Positions 6,449-7,976 of a DNA stretch of 7,976 bases are shown one piece after another; the stretch's first letter is position 1; every line of letters starts with the position of its first letter. The position numbers were made by a program, and so were the translations under genes. Source of the DNA: Alphaproteobacteria bacterium (GTDB lineage: Bacteria > Pseudomonadota > Alphaproteobacteria > Micavibrionales > UBA1664); contig JAUHXB010000047.1 in assembly GCA_030427215.1 (NCBI GenBank), forward strand, positions 1 to 7,976, in the 5' to 3' direction. Under the pieces are notes generated by a model. That model was not told the DNA's origin. It ran no database searches and worked only from the letters and a program-made list of their open reading frames with translations.

Positions 6449-7203
6449 AATACGCGTTTTAGCATTTTCTGGTTTTGAAAACCAGTAATTTTACTTTCAA
6501 TGCGCGTTAAGATTTTATTCCAAAGGGGGCTTTTATAGCGAAAGTTATAATGAGGCATGGTAGAGCATAAGATAATGTTACCGCCTTTTTTGCCTAGCGG
6601 AATATTAAGTGCAGCCACGCCCTTTTTATGAGCATATCTTGCAAGAACTTCATATCCATAATGAACGCGGTCTTCGTTAATAATAAAATCCCCGCAATTA
6701 CCTTGCCAACATCTTTCAACCGCAATTTGGTTCGATGCTTCCTGAACAAACAAAGGAACTTCGAAACAGCCATTATGGTCTATGGCATCATCAGGTGATA
6801 AAGGGAATCTTTGGTGTGGCCCAATTATTTCACCATGAACAAGTGTAAATGTTTCTTTCGCGCCTTTATAAACTGATGTCCCATTATCCCAATGCCATGT
6901 TATGTCAGACATGGCATAATGGGACGCCCCACCAAAAAAAACGAGAGTCCCACCATTATAAGCATAATCTTGCATTGCTTTGATTGCTTTTTTTGAAATA
7001 TCACGCATATGATGAGATTGTGGCCCTATATTTTCTGCAATAAATATCGCGTCTGGTTTATTTTCGATAGCGGCTCTAAAACCATGGCGATCTGCATAAT
7101 GAACATCCATATCAGGTAATTGTATGTCTCTTTCTAAAGCCGCCTTTAGATGTAGCGTACGAAGACGTGTCTTGTCGTCATGGTAAAAAAGTATGTCAGG
7201 CAT
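6445..7203 (-). CDS. Divergent BPL_N / class I amidotransferase-like protein lacking the catalytic Cys, 252 aa
   Basis: No confident match to a named family on its own, but it reads as a diverged paralogue of the gene just upstream (7216-7947). Shared landmarks, in order, are a GG turn before the nucleophile elbow (84-85), a [14 protein letters not shown] block (116-129) matching RELAFYQGQATGP, an EVLARY segment (185-190) matching EVIARY, and [12 protein letters not shown] (210-221) matching ILSSPHIENF. At the elbow, the neighbour's GTCAGAYY is replaced by FFGGASHY (89-96), so the nucleophilic Cys becomes Gly91. The H-x-E pair becomes His218-x-Asn220. A glutaminase-type reaction is therefore unlikely, and a regulatory or scaffolding pseudoenzyme is inferred. 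It starts 12 bases after its neighbour, with no clear ribosome-binding site, and overlaps trmFO by four bases. Confidence 0.8.
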   Translation of the reverse strand: MPDILFYHDDKTRLRTLHLKAALERDIQLPDMDVHYADRHGFRAAIENKPDAIFIAENIGPQSHHMRDISKKAIKAMQDYAYNGGTLVFFGGASHYAMSDITWHWDNGTSVYKGAKETFTLVHGEIIGPHQRFPLSPDDAIDHNGCFEVPLFVQEASNQIAVERCWQGNCGDFIINEDRVHYGYEVLARYAHKKGVAALNIPLGKKGGNIILCSTMPHYNFRYKSPLWNKILTRIESKITGFQNQKMLKRVL

Positions 7204-7215
7204 AATATCGTTTAT

Positions 7216-7947
7216 CTACAAAAGCTGATTGATAATGCTTTTAAAAAAATCTTTTTGGGCCTGCTCATGCCTTAAAAGCTTATCAATCTGGTCTTTCTCC
7301 CTGTTGTAAGATTTATTGAGGTGTTTATATAGTCGATCTGACAATAAATGTCCAAAATTTTCGATATGCGGAGAGGATAAGATGTATTTCCCCTCTCCAA
7401 ATTGTCCGCCAATAATGGCAGGTGGTTGCGTCCCTAGATCATTATATCGCGCAATCACCTCGCACTCATGATCCTCTTTAAAAATTGGACCACCATTATA
7501 TTGGGTTAAGAATTTCTCTCCATTTGAGAGTTGCAATTCCGCCGCATAAATCCATGACCCATCATAGATATTATTTTTATTTTCAATCCAGTCATAGACA
7601 GGACCAGTGGCTTGACCTTGATAAAAAGCCAATTCACGCGAACCATCAATTTCCCTTTTATTCCAATCAAGCGCCGCGCAGCCATAATATGCACCGGCAC
7701 ATGTTCCTAAATACGACCCGCCTTGGGCCACAAAATCGCGAATAATTTGATTGCCCGTACCGTTTAATTTTTCACAATTATAGAGATCCGCCCCTCCAGG
7801 AATAATTAATAATTGGGTATGATCAAGGCATCCATCCAGAATCATACTTACGGAACAAAAACGAACATCAATAGCGGGATAAACCATATTGATTGCAATT
7901 TGAACATGTGCATTTGAATGAACGCCATCATCATAGATATAAATCAT
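7216..7947 (-). CDS. BPL_N-domain, class I glutamine amidotransferase-like protein, 243 aa
   Basis: Matches the BPL_N family, the glutamine-amidotransferase-like domain found at the N-terminus of yeast biotin-protein ligase and as free-standing bacterial proteins of unknown function. Diagnostic motifs are IIPGGADLYN (48-57), LNGTGNQIIRDFV (61-73) and the nucleophile elbow GGSYLGTCAGAYYG (76-89), with Cys83 as the likely nucleophile. The RELAFYQGQATGP block (104-116) is also present. SSPHIENF (191-198) provides His194 and Glu196, the H-x-E arrangement of class I amidotransferases. The biotin ligase catalytic domain is absent, so a biotin role should not be assumed. A charged helical tail (about 205-243) could mediate pairing. 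Substrate and ammonia acceptor are unknown. It heads the operon and is followed by its paralogue and trmFO. The ATG at 7947 has no clear ribosome-binding site. Confidence 0.88.
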   Translation of the reverse strand: MIYIYDDGVHSNAHVQIAINMVYPAIDVRFCSVSMILDGCLDHTQLLIIPGGADLYNCEKLNGTGNQIIRDFVAQGGSYLGTCAGAYYGCAALDWNKREIDGSRELAFYQGQATGPVYDWIENKNNIYDGSWIYAAELQLSNGEKFLTQYNGGPIFKEDHECEVIARYNDLGTQPPAIIGGQFGEGKYILSSPHIENFGHLLSDRLYKHLNKSYNREKDQIDKLLRHEQAQKDFFKSIINQLL

Positions 7948-7958
7948 GTTGTATAAAT

Positions 7959-7964
7959 ATCATA
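7959..7964 (-). promoter_or_regulatory. Possible -10 element for the trmFO operon
   Basis: The minus strand reads TATGAT at 7964-7959, one mismatch from TATAAT, 11 bases before the ATG at 7947. Transcription from it would start only a few bases upstream of the ATG, which would make the mRNA nearly leaderless and fit the missing ribosome-binding sequence. The -35 region lies outside the window, so this stays tentative. Confidence 0.22.
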
Positions 7965-7976
7965 GATTGATGAAAA

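Noticed and set aside
7216..7947. Calling the BPL_N protein a biotin ligase
   Set aside because: The family name comes from the yeast enzyme's N-terminus; the biotin-transferring catalytic domain is absent, and no biotin gene is nearby.
1..7976. Mobile elements, CRISPR arrays or attachment sites
   Set aside because: No transposase, integrase, regularly spaced repeats or duplicated tRNA 3' end could be found in the window.

Overview
The window looks like chromosomal DNA from an AT-rich alphaproteobacterium. The evidence is the gene order on the minus strand, clpP, then lon, then a HU gene, then tRNA-Val. This is a compact version of the alphaproteobacterial clpP-clpX-lon-hupB neighbourhood. 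A folate-dependent TrmFO-type tRNA methyltransferase, used by many alphaproteobacteria instead of TrmA, fits the same assignment. Genus cannot be fixed from the sequence alone. No insertion sequence, phage gene, CRISPR array or other mobile element was seen.

Layout. Positions 1-578 (+): the 3' end of a gene encoding a hydrophobic protein, followed two bases later by a small unrecognised membrane protein; both seem to belong to one operon entering from the left. Positions 612-4375 (-): the protein quality control block. It runs clpP (4375-3728), lon (3601-1193), hupB (1079-801) and tRNA-Val(UAC) (687-612). hupB has a strong intrinsic terminator, and the tRNA has its own promoter-like sequence. 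clpX is absent between clpP and lon. Heat-shock (sigma-32)-like promoter sequences precede both clpP and lon. Positions 4537-4980 (+): a small exported protein of unknown function, transcribed divergently from clpP and ended by a hairpin that probably works in both directions. Positions 5075-7947 (-): a three-gene operon. Two adjacent, divergent paralogues of the BPL_N / class I glutamine-amidotransferase-like fold come first, and the second overlaps trmFO by ATGA.

How the genes work together. ClpP (with an ATPase encoded elsewhere) and Lon form the ATP-dependent protein-turnover module. HU is a nucleoid protein known to be a Lon substrate in E. coli. The most unusual part is the right end. 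The first BPL_N-like protein keeps a plausible Cys-His-Glu catalytic set. The second, recognisable by shared motifs, has Gly where the nucleophilic Cys should be and Asn where the Glu should be. This suggests an enzyme/pseudoenzyme pair of unknown substrate, co-expressed with a tRNA U54 methyltransferase.

There is no gene-free stretch above 300 bases. The longest gap is the divergent control region 4376-4536.
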